Positions 24,609 through 33,422 of a stretch of 64,000 nt of DNA are shown one piece after another. Origin of the DNA: Candidatus Defluviilinea gracilis (GTDB lineage: Bacteria; Chloroflexota; Anaerolineae; Anaerolineales; Villigracilaceae); contig JADJWS010000003.1 of NCBI GenBank assembly GCA_016716235.1, positions 1-64,000 of the forward strand, given 5' to 3'. A program made the translations under genes and the position numbers. The notes under the pieces were generated by a model. It was not told the DNA's origin, made no database searches, and saw nothing but the letters and a program-made list of their open reading frames with translations. Position 1 is the stretch's first letter, and each line of letters starts with the position of its first letter.

Positions 24609-25610
24609 ATGTCGCTAACCGATACTGCACGGCAAATGAACGAACGGCTATGCCAGCGCCTTAAGCCCGGAGAGGTTTTCGCGCTTGGTCTGGCATTTGG
24701 GATGATGGGTATATTCGTCTGGCAACAGGCTAATTTATCATTTGCTTATTTTGATCTTAAAATCTATCTGGAGACCGCGCACGGCAATTTTAGCTATCAG
24801 AATTTTTATTATTACTATGGATATTGGATCTTGCCGATTTTCGCTCTCTTATCAAAACTGCCGCTCACTCTGGCATATGTGGTGTGGTGCGCAGTAAATA
24901 TCCTTGGAATATTCTTTGCGGTCCGTGTGTTTAACGGGAAAGCGTTGATCGCAATAGCATCGTATCAAATGTTTTACACCATCATTTACGGAAGCATCAC
25001 CGGCTTGATCGTTGGCGGGCTGGCGCTTTGTTGGTGGGGCTTGGCGAACCGAAAATGGCATCTCGCCGGCCTGGGCATCGCCATCGCAAGCGCCAAATTC
25101 CAAACCGGACTGACAGGCAGTTTGATCCTCCTGCTTATGGCAGAACTGTCCTGGAAAGACAGGTTGAGGGTAATGGTCATGCCCATTTTGATATGGACAG
25201 CATCTCTTATCGCATATCCCGGCTGGCCCCTTCAACTATTAAATAACATTATTAACCATCCTCCGAATGACTTGGGAAGCATATCGTTGTGGCGTTGGGC
25301 GGGACCATGGTCGCTTTTATTCTGGCTACCGCCGTTTTTACTTCGCTTAAAACCGCAACGGCGGTTTCTGGCGTTGGTAGCCGCAATGGGACTTGCGCTG
25401 CCTTATTTTCAGCAAAACGATTTGTTGTTTCTGCTTGTAATGCCAATCGGTTGGATTGGATTGCTGGGCAATTTGGGTTATTTTATGGGATCGTACGGCT
25501 GGGTTGCTCTTCAATTCCTGGTCTTTATTCCGCTGTTGATCTACATCGTACAATTGAGTCCCGGAGTGAAAGAATTATTCACATCCAATTCAAATCATGA
25601 ACAAAATTGA
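24609..25610 (+). CDS. Polytopic membrane protein, glycosyltransferase-87/DUF2029-like
   Basis: 333 residues with about nine membrane helices. The loop ANLSFAYFDLKIYLETAHGN near 40-60 has the D-x-x-x-Y context of DUF2029/GT87 polyprenol-dependent mannosyltransferases, and FYYYYGYWILPIFALLSKLP follows as in that family. The ATG at 24609 is preferred; a frame extension to 24522 would overlap the UPF0158 remnant. Sugar donor and acceptor are unknown. It is a single gene with no operon partners, and its composition is closer to the host than to the cassettes. Confidence 0.6.
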   Translation: MSLTDTARQMNERLCQRLKPGEVFALGLAFGMMGIFVWQQANLSFAYFDLKIYLETAHGNFSYQNFYYYYGYWILPIFALLSKLPLTLAYVVWCAVNILGIFFAVRVFNGKALIAIASYQMFYTIIYGSITGLIVGGLALCWWGLANRKWHLAGLGIAIASAKFQTGLTGSLILLLMAELSWKDRLRVMVMPILIWTASLIAYPGWPLQLLNNIINHPPNDLGSISLWRWAGPWSLLFWLPPFLLRLKPQRRFLALVAAMGLALPYFQQNDLLFLLVMPIGWIGLLGNLGYFMGSYGWVALQFLVFIPLLIYIVQLSPGVKELFTSNSNHEQN

Positions 25611-25663
25611 ATATCAATTTCGTTCATGTCGAATAAGCAATAGACAATCTCCTGCCAGCGGGT

Positions 25664-26260
25664 TCACTTCCCCAGCCTCTCTTCCAACCTCTTCTTCACG
25701 TTCTCCCATTCCGTATCCAAAATCGAATAGTACACCGAATGGCGGATGATCCCATCGGGCAGGATCATGTGATTGCGAAGCACGCCTTCCTTCACTGCGC
25801 CGATGCGCTCGATGGCGCGTTGTGAGCGTTCGTTGCGCGAGTCTGTTTTCAATTGCAAGCGGATGGCTCCCAGCGTTTCAAAAGCGTGCTTGAACAGCAG
25901 ATACTTGCATTCGGTATTGACCACCGTGCGTTGAAAGTCGAGTCCGTACCACGTGCCGCCTACTTCGAGTCCGCGGTCGTTGGGCATGATGTTGAGATAC
26001 CGCGTCGCGCCCGCCACGCGCCCCGAAGCCAAATGGACAGCGACGAACGGCAGGTCGGTCCCTTTTGCCGCGCGCGCAAGGATGTCGCTCACCCAGCCGC
26101 GCATATCCTCCGCGTTTTCCATTTTGCCGTACACCATGAAATCCCAAAAATCATGCCCCACGCCGATCTCCGCCAACGCTTCGACGTGTTCAAGCGTCAT
26201 CGGTTCAAGTCGTACGTGATTGCCGGTCAACGTGACGGGTTTTATTTCAAAGCCAGCCAT
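25664..26260 (-). CDS. GNAT N-acetyltransferase (RimJ/RimL-like)
   Basis: 198 residues. The fold order is that of GNAT enzymes of the RimL type: N-terminal strand VRLEPMTLEHVEAL, central strand LPFVAVHLASGRVAGATRYLNI, VGGTWYG, and the acetyl-CoA region ECKYLLFKHAFETLGAIRLQLKTDSRNERSQRAIERIGAVKEGVLRNHMI. They transfer acetyl groups from acetyl-CoA to amines. Its start overlaps the end of murE by 19 bases on the same strand, so both are likely cotranscribed. Substrate unknown. Confidence 0.9.
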   Translation of the reverse strand: MAGFEIKPVTLTGNHVRLEPMTLEHVEALAEIGVGHDFWDFMVYGKMENAEDMRGWVSDILARAAKGTDLPFVAVHLASGRVAGATRYLNIMPNDRGLEVGGTWYGLDFQRTVVNTECKYLLFKHAFETLGAIRLQLKTDSRNERSQRAIERIGAVKEGVLRNHMILPDGIIRHSVYYSILDTEWENVKKRLEERLGK

Positions 26261-27909
26261 TCGCTCTCCTCCAAATCTTGTGTTGGTAAATAAGGCATCC
26301 TCGGTCCGTCAACGCCGAGCAGTTTACTCAACGCCGCGCGGACGGCAATGCGGTCGTCCCATAAAAATTCTTTCGCGCCGAAACACAACGACTGCTCGTG
26401 CCCCTTGCCGCAGACTAGAACGATGTCTCCCTCGCGCGCTTGATTCACAGCAAAGCGGATCGCTTCGCCTCGGTCGGGGATTCTCCAAAACGATTCGTTC
26501 TCGCTTCCTCCACTCGACGTGGCGCCTGCCGCCATCTCCTCAAGAATTCCCGCCAGTGATTCAGTGCGCGGATCTTCCGCCGTGAGGATGCACACATCCG
26601 CAAGTTCCGCGCCGATCTCCGCCATCATCCGCCGTTTGGCTTTATCGCGCAACCCGGCAGAACCAAACACTGCTATTATGCGAAGTTCCTCAACCTTTGA
26701 ACCGCGAAGCTCGCTAAGAGCGCGAAGATTTTCTTCTTGCTTAGCGTCCTTCGCGGTCTTAGCGGTAAGGATTTCCCGCGCGGCTTTGAGAGCAGACTTC
26801 AACGCATTCGGCGTATGCGCAAAATCAACGATGGCGGTGAAATTCTGCCCCAGGTCAATGCGTTCCATGCGACCGGGGATTCCCTCCAGCGCGGCGATTC
26901 CCTGCGCGGCAACTTCGGGTTTGATTCCCAAGCCGTAAATTGTCGCAGTCAACGCGGCGAGGCAATTGGTTACGTTGTATCCGCCGACCAATTTGCACGA
27001 GACGGGAATCTCGAAGTCTTTGCTCTTTGCCGTGAAATGGATTCCCGACGGCAAGTGTCTCACCTCCACCGCGCGGATTTTCGCATCCGCGTTCAAGCCA
27101 TAATCCATTTTATTCGCCCCTGAAATTTTTGTCAGGAATTCAAAAGAGGAGTCATCGCGGTTCAGCACAGCCAAGCGCGGATTGCCCTGCGGCTTTTCGG
27201 ATGTCTTTTCCAACGCCTCAAAGAGTCGCGCCTTTGCCGCGCGGTAGTTTTCATACGAGCCATGCTGATCCAAATGCTCATGAGTGATATTCGTGACTAC
27301 GCCGACGTCGAACTCACACGCATCCACGCGATGTTGTTCCCATGCGTGGGATGTCGTTTCGAGGACAACGTGAGTCAAGCCTGCCTCCACCATCTTCGCC
27401 AGATAGAATTGCACATCGTGCGCGTCCGGTGTGGTGACGTGGAAACCCGTGTCGAGGACTTCATCGCCGATCACCGCGTTGACGGTCGAGATCATCCCGG
27501 CTTTAAGTCCCGCCGCTTTGAGGATGGTATAGAGGATGTTGGTCGTCGTCGTCTTGCCGTCGGTGCCGGTCACGCCGATCATCGTCAAGCGGCGAGAGGG
27601 CCACAGGTAAAACGAACCAGCTATCCACGTCAGCGCTTGACGCGTGTTCGTGAGTCGCAGGTAGGGCAAATTGCCAATTTGCGCCACGTCCCTCTCACCC
27701 ACCACTGCGACCGCGCCGTTGTCAATCGCGGCTTGGATGTAATCGTGTCCGTCCAACGTTCCGCCTTGCATGGCAACGAACAAGTGACCGGGCTTCACCG
27801 CGCGGCTGTCAATCGAGATGCCCGTGATCTGCGCATCAGGAACATCTAACATACAGAGCGGCGGAGGAAGTTCAGCAAAAATTTTTCGGAGCGATGGATT
27901 CGTGTTCAT
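26242..27909 (-). CDS. murE: UDP-MurNAc-tripeptide synthetase MurE
   Basis: 555 residues. MurE adds the third residue to the peptidoglycan stem peptide in the cytoplasm. Visible are GVTGTDGKTTTTNIL (ATP loop), HVTTPDAHDVQFYLAKM, ETTSHAWEQHRV, TNITHEHLDQHGSYENYRAAKARLF, IVDFAHTPNAL and a C-terminal VCGKGHEQ. The diamino-acid motif near residue 445 reads EDPR where meso-diaminopimelate enzymes have DNPR, so the added residue may differ; ornithine is known in some Anaerolineae. Residues about 381-403 are encoded by a palindromic repeat inserted in frame. Longer than the usual 490 partly for that reason. Confidence 0.93.
   Translation of the reverse strand: MNTNPSLRKIFAELPPPLCMLDVPDAQITGISIDSRAVKPGHLFVAMQGGTLDGHDYIQAAIDNGAVAVVGERDVAQIGNLPYLRLTNTRQALTWIAGSFYLWPSRRLTMIGVTGTDGKTTTTNILYTILKAAGLKAGMISTVNAVIGDEVLDTGFHVTTPDAHDVQFYLAKMVEAGLTHVVLETTSHAWEQHRVDACEFDVGVVTNITHEHLDQHGSYENYRAAKARLFEALEKTSEKPQGNPRLAVLNRDDSSFEFLTKISGANKMDYGLNADAKIRAVEVRHLPSGIHFTAKSKDFEIPVSCKLVGGYNVTNCLAALTATIYGLGIKPEVAAQGIAALEGIPGRMERIDLGQNFTAIVDFAHTPNALKSALKAAREILTAKTAKDAKQEENLRALSELRGSKVEELRIIAVFGSAGLRDKAKRRMMAEIGAELADVCILTAEDPRTESLAGILEEMAAGATSSGGSENESFWRIPDRGEAIRFAVNQAREGDIVLVCGKGHEQSLCFGAKEFLWDDRIAVRAALSKLLGVDGPRMPYLPTQDLEESEWLALK
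26701..26767. repeat. In-frame palindromic repeat inside murE
   Basis: ACCGCGAAGCTCGCTAAG near the left and CTTAGCGTCCTTCGCGGT near the right form an imperfect inverted repeat of the GCGAAG/CGCTAAG kind that is common between genes in such genomes. Here it adds TAKTAKDAKQEENLRALSELRGS between the central and C-terminal domains of MurE without breaking the frame. Confidence 0.65.
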
Positions 27910-27925
27910 ACTTTACAAGTGAAAC

Positions 27926-27979
27926 CGTCCCGCAGGTTCACGCGCAAGACCAAAATGGTTCAGGAAAACCTGCGGGACG
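27926..27979. repeat. Palindromic element CGTCCCGCAGGTT, copy 1
   Basis: CGTCCCGCAGGTT (27926-27938) and its exact complement (27967-27979) bracket a 28-base loop upstream of murE. The same arms occur at 44382-44434, and a single arm at 37186-37199. It is a dispersed genomic palindrome. Confidence 0.8.
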
Positions 27980-28005
27980 TTTTGTGTAAGTTGTGGTCAT
28001 AAAAC

Positions 28006-28046
28006 AAAATGGGTTCCGACGAGTATATCGTCAAAACCCATTTTTT
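28006..28046 (-). terminator. Terminator of the V-ATPase operon
   Basis: On the minus strand AAAATGGGTT pairs with AACCCATTTT, and an inner GACGA-TCGTC stem closes the loop; T-rich sequence follows. It lies 70 bases past the stop of atpD. The symmetry could also serve the other strand. Confidence 0.8.
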
Positions 28047-28057
28047 GCGTAGCCCAG

Positions 28058-28112
28058 AAATCACAGAGTTCTCAGAGAAAAACTCAAAATCTCTGTGTTC
28101 TCTGTGGCTGAG
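28058..28112. repeat. Short repeat of the CTCTGTG type
   Basis: CACAGAGTTCTCAGAGAAAA and CTCTGTGTTCTCTGTGGCTG form an imperfect inverted repeat between the operon end and its terminator. No gene. Confidence 0.5.
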
Positions 28113-28115
28113 GAT

Positions 28116-28745
28116 TTAAGCCGCCTGCTTGGTCATCTTGGTCTTCAACCACTTGAGGCGGAAAGTTTCTTCGCGCTCGCGTTCCTCCAGCGAACTGACG
28201 ATAAATTCGATCTGGTGCTGGTAGTTCGGGATGAAGATATGCTGCAAGGCGTTCACGCGCCGCTGTGTTTTCTTCAACTCATTGGCGAGCCGCCATACTG
28301 CGGCAGTGAGCATCGAGAGTTGCGGGATGCGCACGAGCACTTCGCGGAAGGCGTTGCTGGCTTCATCAAGCACGGCGGCGGTATCGCCCGGGCTGTACAG
28401 CAATTTCGGCGGTTCGCCGCGCGCTTCGATCTGCGGGATCGCCACGCCCATGATGCCGCGCAGGCGCAGGTGCACGTCCACGGTTTTGTTGACGGCAAGC
28501 GCCGCCCACTCCACATGGTCCGAACCCATCACGAGGCGCGCTTTTTCCATCGCATCGTAGGCGGTGGCAAGCAAAGCCCACACTTCTTTTTGAAGCGTGT
28601 CCGCTTCCTTCGCCACGCGCACGAGTTCGCCGGTCAGGGCTTCGCGTTTGCGGTCGAGGATCTCGTACCCCTCTTTGGCGAAACGCAATTCCTTTTTGAG
28701 GCGGATCAGGTTCGTGCGGGTTGGCGCGATATTAACTTGTGGCAT
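28116..28745 (-). CDS. atpD: V-type ATPase subunit D
   Basis: 209 residues. Subunit D forms the central rotor shaft of V/A-type ATPases. The N-terminus APTRTNLIRLKKELRFAKEGYEILDRKREALTGEL is the diagnostic first coiled coil, and RRVNALQHIFIPNYQHQIEFIVSSLEEREREETFRLKWLK is the conserved C-terminal one. Length is normal. Its start overlaps the end of subunit B by 14 bases. It is the last gene of the operon and is followed by a terminator. Confidence 0.95.
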   Translation of the reverse strand: MPQVNIAPTRTNLIRLKKELRFAKEGYEILDRKREALTGELVRVAKEADTLQKEVWALLATAYDAMEKARLVMGSDHVEWAALAVNKTVDVHLRLRGIMGVAIPQIEARGEPPKLLYSPGDTAAVLDEASNAFREVLVRIPQLSMLTAAVWRLANELKKTQRRVNALQHIFIPNYQHQIEFIVSSLEEREREETFRLKWLKTKMTKQAA

Positions 28746-30159
28746 CGTCGCCTTTGTAATATTGTTTGATCTCGTCGAGCGTGACGCGAGTCAGCTCGCC
28801 CTTTGGAAGCATGGACAGCAACTTCCAGCCGATCTCCAGCGTGCGCTCGATGGTGCGATTTTCGGTGAACGCCTGATTGACAAACTCACGCTCGAACGCG
28901 CGTCCGAACTTCAGGTACTTCTGGTCCACCTCGGAGAGTTCTTCCTCGCCGATGACGGATGCCAGCGCGCGGATGTCTTGCGTCTTGGCATAGCCCGCGT
29001 ACAACTGCGCGCCCCAACGCGGATGATCGTCGCGGGTGCGTCCCTTGCCGATGCCGTCTTTCATCAAACGCGAAAGGCTCGGCAGAACGGTCACGGGAGG
29101 ATACACGCCCGCGTAGTACAACTCGCGCCCCAGCACGATCTGACCTTCGGTAATATAGCCGGTGAGATCGGGCATCGGGTGGGTCATGTCGTCGTTCGGC
29201 ATGGTGAGGATGGGGATCTGCGTGATCGACCCTTGGCTGGTGCGGATGCGCCCTGTGCGTTCGTACAACGACGCGAGGTCGGAATATAAATAACCCGGGT
29301 AACCTTTACGGCTCGGCACTTCGCCGCGCACGTTCGAGATCTGGCGCAGGGCTTCGCCGTAGTTGGTCATGTCGGTCAACACGACCAGCACGTGCTTGCC
29401 GAGATCGTAAGCGAGGTACTCAGCCAGCGTCAACGCCGCGCGCGGGGTAACGATACGCTCCACTGGAGGATCGTCTGCCAGGTTGAGGAACATTGCCACG
29501 CGGGTCAACGCTCCGCTTTCGGTGAACGATTTGCGGAAGTAATCCGCCACGTCGTTCTTGACGCCCATCGCCGCGAACACAATGGCGAACTCTTCGCCCT
29601 CGGTTTGCGGCGCGCCTGCCAAGCGACCTAAAGTTGCCTGACGCACGATCTGCGCGGCAAGTTGGTCGTGCGGCATGCCCGCGCCGGAGAACAACGGAAG
29701 TTTCTGTCCGCGCAGGAGCGTGTTCACGCCGTCAATCGTCGAGATACCGGTCTGGATGTAATCGCGCGGGTAAATACGCGCGGTGGGGTTGATCGGCTGA
29801 CCGTTCACATCGCGGTACACATCGGTGAGCGGTTCGGGACCGCCGTCGATCGGGGTGCCCAAGCCGTCGAAGATGCGCCCGAGCATTTCTTCCGCCACAG
29901 GCATGTGAAGCGTGTTGCCTAAAAAGCGGACGCGCGTTCCGTCGATCGAAAGACCGGTGGAACCGGCGAACACCTGCACAACGGCAAAGCCTTCGCCCAC
30001 TTCGAGCACGCGCCCACGGCGGGTATCGCCGCGCGCGTCCTGAATCTCAACGACCTCGTCGTAACTGACGTTCGACGCGCCCTCGACGACCATGATCGGA
30101 CCTTCGATGCGCCCGACGCCGACGACTTCCTGACCGCCTAAAACTGTTGCTTCGCTCAT
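28732..30159 (-). CDS. atpB: V-type ATPase subunit B
   Basis: 475 residues. This is the non-catalytic nucleotide-binding subunit of the A3B3 head. It has no P-loop, as expected. Family blocks are GRIFDGLGTPIDGGPEP, NPTARIYPRDYIQTGISTIDGVNTLLRGQKLPLFSGAGMPHDQLAAQI, FLNLADDPPVERIVTPRAALTLAEYLAYD, HVLVVLTDMTNYGEALRQIS, EVPSRKGYPGYLYSDLASLYERTGRI and LPSLSRLMKDGIGKG. The ATG shares one base with the stop of subunit A (TAATG), so translation is coupled. Confidence 0.97.
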   Translation of the reverse strand: MSEATVLGGQEVVGVGRIEGPIMVVEGASNVSYDEVVEIQDARGDTRRGRVLEVGEGFAVVQVFAGSTGLSIDGTRVRFLGNTLHMPVAEEMLGRIFDGLGTPIDGGPEPLTDVYRDVNGQPINPTARIYPRDYIQTGISTIDGVNTLLRGQKLPLFSGAGMPHDQLAAQIVRQATLGRLAGAPQTEGEEFAIVFAAMGVKNDVADYFRKSFTESGALTRVAMFLNLADDPPVERIVTPRAALTLAEYLAYDLGKHVLVVLTDMTNYGEALRQISNVRGEVPSRKGYPGYLYSDLASLYERTGRIRTSQGSITQIPILTMPNDDMTHPMPDLTGYITEGQIVLGRELYYAGVYPPVTVLPSLSRLMKDGIGKGRTRDDHPRWGAQLYAGYAKTQDIRALASVIGEEELSEVDQKYLKFGRAFEREFVNQAFTENRTIERTLEIGWKLLSMLPKGELTRVTLDEIKQYYKGDDATS

Positions 30160-31925
30160 TATCTATACTCCGCATCTAATTGACCCATTTGCTGGTCAAT
30201 CATCTTTTGGATATCGTCCAACTTGTTGATCTCTTCGTTGGTGACCGAGGACTTGGCGCGGATGATGGTATCCACAACGGGAAGGTCGTGGATGAGATTG
30301 ATCGGCGCGCCGCGCTTGACGATCGCCATGCCGCGCTCGTGGAAGTACAACACCAACTCGAGCAGGCGAATCTGTTTTTCCACAGACGAGTACGCGTCCA
30401 CGCTATCTGTGGCGTTCTGTTGCAAGATGCCTTCGCGGATGAGGCGGGACGTCTCCAGCACCATGCGTTCCGCGTACGGCAACGCATCGGGACCCACGAG
30501 TTTGACGATCTGCGACAGGCGCGCTTCTTCGCTCAACAACTCCATGGCTTTGGTGCGCATTCCAAGCCAGTCTTTGCCGGTCTTTTCGCGCCACCAATTG
30601 CCAACGTCTTCGATGTATTCGCTGTAGGAGTCGAGCCAGTTGATGGCGGGGAAGTGACGAGCCGACGCCAGCGATTTATCCAGCGCCCAGAAACAGCGGA
30701 TAAAGCGCTTGGTGTGTTGTGTGACCGGCTCGGAGAAGTCGCCGCCCGGAGGCGAGACTGCGCCTACCACGGAGACCGAACCTTGAGAGCCGTTCAAATT
30801 TTCGACATAACCGGCGCGCTCGTAAAATTCCGCGAGGCGACCGGCGAGGTAAGCGGGATACCCTTCTTCGGCGGGCATTTCTTCGAGACGACCGGAAACT
30901 TCGCGCAACGCCTCAGCCCAACGGGAGGTTGAATCTGCCATGAGCGCGACGTGGTAACCCATGTCGCGATAGTATTCCGCGATGGTGATGCCGGTGTAAA
31001 TGCTGGCTTCACGCGCCGCAACCGGCATGTTGGAGGTGTTCGCAATGAGGACGGTGCGCTCCATCAACGGGCGACCAGAGCGAGGGTCCACAAGATGCGG
31101 GAACTCCTGCAACACCTCGGTCATCTCGTTACCGCGCTCGCCGCATCCGATGTAGACGATCACTTCCGCATCCGCCCATTTGGCGATGCTGTGCTGAGTC
31201 ACTGTTTTGCCCGAGCCGAACGGACCGGGGATGCCAGCCGCGCCGCCCTTTGCGACAGGGAAGAACGTGTCGAGGATACGCTGCCCAGTGATTAACGGGA
31301 TGTTCGCGCCGCGTCGCTGCACGAACGGTCGCGGGCGTCGAACGGGCCAACGCTGTAACATCGTGACCGATTTTTCTTCTTTGCCGATCTTGATCTTCGC
31401 AATCGTATCAGTGACGGTATATTCACCGGCGGAGGCAACCCAGGTGAGGGTGCCTTTATCGTCGGGGTGGACCATCACGCGATGTTCGAAGCTGTCGGTT
31501 TCCATGGCGACGCCGAGGATCGAGCCGCCTTTCACTTCATCGCCGACGTTTGCCTTCGGCGTGTATTTCCATTTTTTCTCGCGGCTGATCGGGTCGAAGC
31601 GCGCGCCGCGGTTGATGAACGAACCCACTGCCTGCTCGATGAGCGGCAAAGGTCGTTGTACGCCGTCGTAAATGGATTGCATCAAGCCGGGTCCGAGTTC
31701 CACCGAGAGCGGCAAGCCCGTGCCGTAGATCGGCGCGCCGGTTTGCATACCGGCGGTCTCTTCGTAGACTTGCACGGTCATCTGGTCGCCTTTCAGACCG
31801 ATGACCTCGCCCACGAGTCGATCCTCGCCCACCTCTACCAACTCCAACATGCCGACGTGGCGGGAGCCTCGGGCGCGGACAACGGGTCCGCTGATCCAGG
31901 TAATTGTTCCTACTTCATTTGCCAT
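30159..31925 (-). CDS. atpA: V-type ATPase catalytic subunit A
   Basis: 588 residues. The catalytic subunit hydrolyses or makes ATP. The P-loop GPFGSGKT with TVTQ, the insertion domain typical of A subunits (residues about 110-190, GGSILGVAMETDSFEHRVMVHPDDKGTLTWVASAGEYTV), IGCGERGNEMTEVLQEFPHLVDP, NTSNMPVAAREASIYTGITIAEYYRDMGYHVALMADSTSRWAEALREVSGRLEEMPAEEGYPAYL and SPPGGDFSEPVTQHT are present. It lies one base after subunit E. It may pump protons or sodium; the sequence of this subunit does not tell. Confidence 0.98.
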   Translation of the reverse strand: MANEVGTITWISGPVVRARGSRHVGMLELVEVGEDRLVGEVIGLKGDQMTVQVYEETAGMQTGAPIYGTGLPLSVELGPGLMQSIYDGVQRPLPLIEQAVGSFINRGARFDPISREKKWKYTPKANVGDEVKGGSILGVAMETDSFEHRVMVHPDDKGTLTWVASAGEYTVTDTIAKIKIGKEEKSVTMLQRWPVRRPRPFVQRRGANIPLITGQRILDTFFPVAKGGAAGIPGPFGSGKTVTQHSIAKWADAEVIVYIGCGERGNEMTEVLQEFPHLVDPRSGRPLMERTVLIANTSNMPVAAREASIYTGITIAEYYRDMGYHVALMADSTSRWAEALREVSGRLEEMPAEEGYPAYLAGRLAEFYERAGYVENLNGSQGSVSVVGAVSPPGGDFSEPVTQHTKRFIRCFWALDKSLASARHFPAINWLDSYSEYIEDVGNWWREKTGKDWLGMRTKAMELLSEEARLSQIVKLVGPDALPYAERMVLETSRLIREGILQQNATDSVDAYSSVEKQIRLLELVLYFHERGMAIVKRGAPINLIHDLPVVDTIIRAKSSVTNEEINKLDDIQKMIDQQMGQLDAEYR

Positions 31926-31926
31926 G

Positions 31927-32541
31927 CTATTCTCCCATCAACACTTTGTAGACCGAGGCGCGCAGGGTGTTTTGCAAACGGCTCAAACGGGTTTCCAATG
32001 TGTTATCGTAATGGATCTTTCCGGCGGAGGCGTCCACGACCACGCCGGTGCCTTCATCCAGCCCGCCGCTGATCGTGAACTCGCCTTTGAGTTCTTTTGC
32101 GATCTCGTCCAAGGCGCCTTTTTTCAGCGCCTTTTGTGTCGATTCGTCCGCTCGAATGTCCGCTTTGCCCACGCGCAACTGGGTCAACGCCTCGCGCAAC
32201 AATAATGCCGCGATGGCATCGTAATCCGGGCGCTTTTTCACGGCGTCCAGTTGTTTCTTCACTTCCGTAAACACGTTATCGAGGACCTTCTCGCGATGCT
32301 CCAACTGGGAGGAACGCGCTTTCAACTGCGCGGTGGCGGTTGACTGACTGCGGAGTCGATCCGCATCTTCCCGGGCGCGGTCGAGGACGGCTTTCCGTTC
32401 GGACTCAGCCTGTTCCTGCGCGCGTTTGTGGATGGCTTCTGCCTTCTCTTTGGCTTCCACCTGCATCTGCTCAGCCTCTTCGCGGGCTTCGATCAGGATC
32501 GCCCGTTCGAGTTCCACGATGTTTTCTGCTTCAGAATTCAT
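31927..32541 (-). CDS. atpE: V-type ATPase subunit E
   Basis: 204 residues. Peripheral stalk subunit. A long N-terminal charged coil (residues 10-100, ILIEAREEAEQMQVEAKEKAEAIHKRAQEQAESERKA) is followed by a mixed C-terminal domain with FTISGGLDEGTGVVVDASAGKIHYDNTLETRLSRLQNTLRASVYKVLMG, which caps subunits A/B. It pairs with the small subunit G/H encoded first in the operon. Length and position before atpA are normal. Confidence 0.93.
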   Translation of the reverse strand: MNSEAENIVELERAILIEAREEAEQMQVEAKEKAEAIHKRAQEQAESERKAVLDRAREDADRLRSQSTATAQLKARSSQLEHREKVLDNVFTEVKKQLDAVKKRPDYDAIAALLLREALTQLRVGKADIRADESTQKALKKGALDEIAKELKGEFTISGGLDEGTGVVVDASAGKIHYDNTLETRLSRLQNTLRASVYKVLMGE

Positions 32542-32580
32542 AGATACACTTCCAATTCATTTTCCTGAGTCAGGAAAGGG

Positions 32581-32886
32581 TTATAACTTGATACCGATCG
32601 CCCGCAGGACAATGTCGCCAAGCGAAGCCTGTCCTTCCGGAACGCCGCCGCGCGAAGGGATCTCCACCACCAGCGGGATCGTGCTCCGCAGTTTGAGGTG
32701 CTCCATGCGGGCGGGGATCATCTCAGCCACATCCTGGGTGACGAGGACAATGCCCACGTCTTTGGCAGACGCGACATCGTCAAGCGCCTGATTCACCTCA
32801 TCGGCTGTGGAGGCAACCCTGCCTCCCACGCCGGCGAGCGAGAATCCGAGCACCGCGTCAGGATGACCGATAACCAGAACCTTCAT
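32581..32886 (-). CDS. atpF: V-type ATPase subunit F
   Basis: 101 residues. Rotor-tip subunit that binds D. It has the CheY-like order MKVLVIGHPDAVLGFSLAGVGG, DDVASAKDVGIVLVTQDVAEMIP, STIPLVVEIPSRGG. Length is typical. It lies between K and E with gaps of 14 and 39 bases. Confidence 0.93.
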   Translation of the reverse strand: MKVLVIGHPDAVLGFSLAGVGGRVASTADEVNQALDDVASAKDVGIVLVTQDVAEMIPARMEHLKLRSTIPLVVEIPSRGGVPEGQASLGDIVLRAIGIKL

Positions 32887-32900
32887 GAACGTTCCGCGCC

Positions 32901-33332
32901 TTACGGAAGAACAAGGAACGAAATGATCAAACCGTAGATCGCGATACCTTCAGAGAGACCCACGAAGATGAGCGCGCGACCGAACGACTCGGGCTTCTCG
33001 GCAGTGGCGCCGACCGCCGCCGCGCCGGAGCCGCCGACCGCGATGCCTGCGCCGATGCAAGCCAACCCGGTGGAAAGAGCCGCCGCGAGAGTCGCGTATT
33101 GGTCAACCACGGCTTCCTGCGCCGCGCCAGCCGCGAAAGCCGACGAAGGGGAAGCCAGCCAGACGAGGGCGAGTCCGCCCGCCATCAAGCCGACGATGAA
33201 ATTGAAAGCGTTGAATCCGGTGATCATGCGGGAAACCGCCTGCGAAGGGCTGGTCTTTCCATTTTGGATCACGTAGATCACTGCCGGGATGACCGGGATC
33301 AAACCAACCAGAACAGCAAAAGCTAAGAACAT
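32901..33332 (-). CDS. atpK: V-type ATPase proteolipid subunit K (c-ring)
   Basis: 143 residues with four predicted helices: 1-22, 40-66, 78-105 and 118-143. The C-terminal hairpin carries GIAVGGSGAAAVGATAEKPESFGRALIFVGLSEGIAIYGLIISFLV, in which the Glu of GLSEGIAIYG is the ion-carrying carboxylate. The N-terminal hairpin has no acidic residue in the membrane, so each subunit supplies one ion site. This single-site, four-helix form would lower ions per turn relative to single-hairpin rings of equal helix count. No Na-type residue pattern is clear. Confidence 0.92.
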   Translation of the reverse strand: MFLAFAVLVGLIPVIPAVIYVIQNGKTSPSQAVSRMITGFNAFNFIVGLMAGGLALVWLASPSSAFAAGAAQEAVVDQYATLAAALSTGLACIGAGIAVGGSGAAAVGATAEKPESFGRALIFVGLSEGIAIYGLIISFLVLP

Positions 33333-33422
33333 TGTTTATCTCCTTATGTTGTAGAAATATTTTTCAATTCGATTTGTCGCGCGCGTTCAAGATTGTATTA
33401 TTAATTGCTTCTTTCTCCGGGC

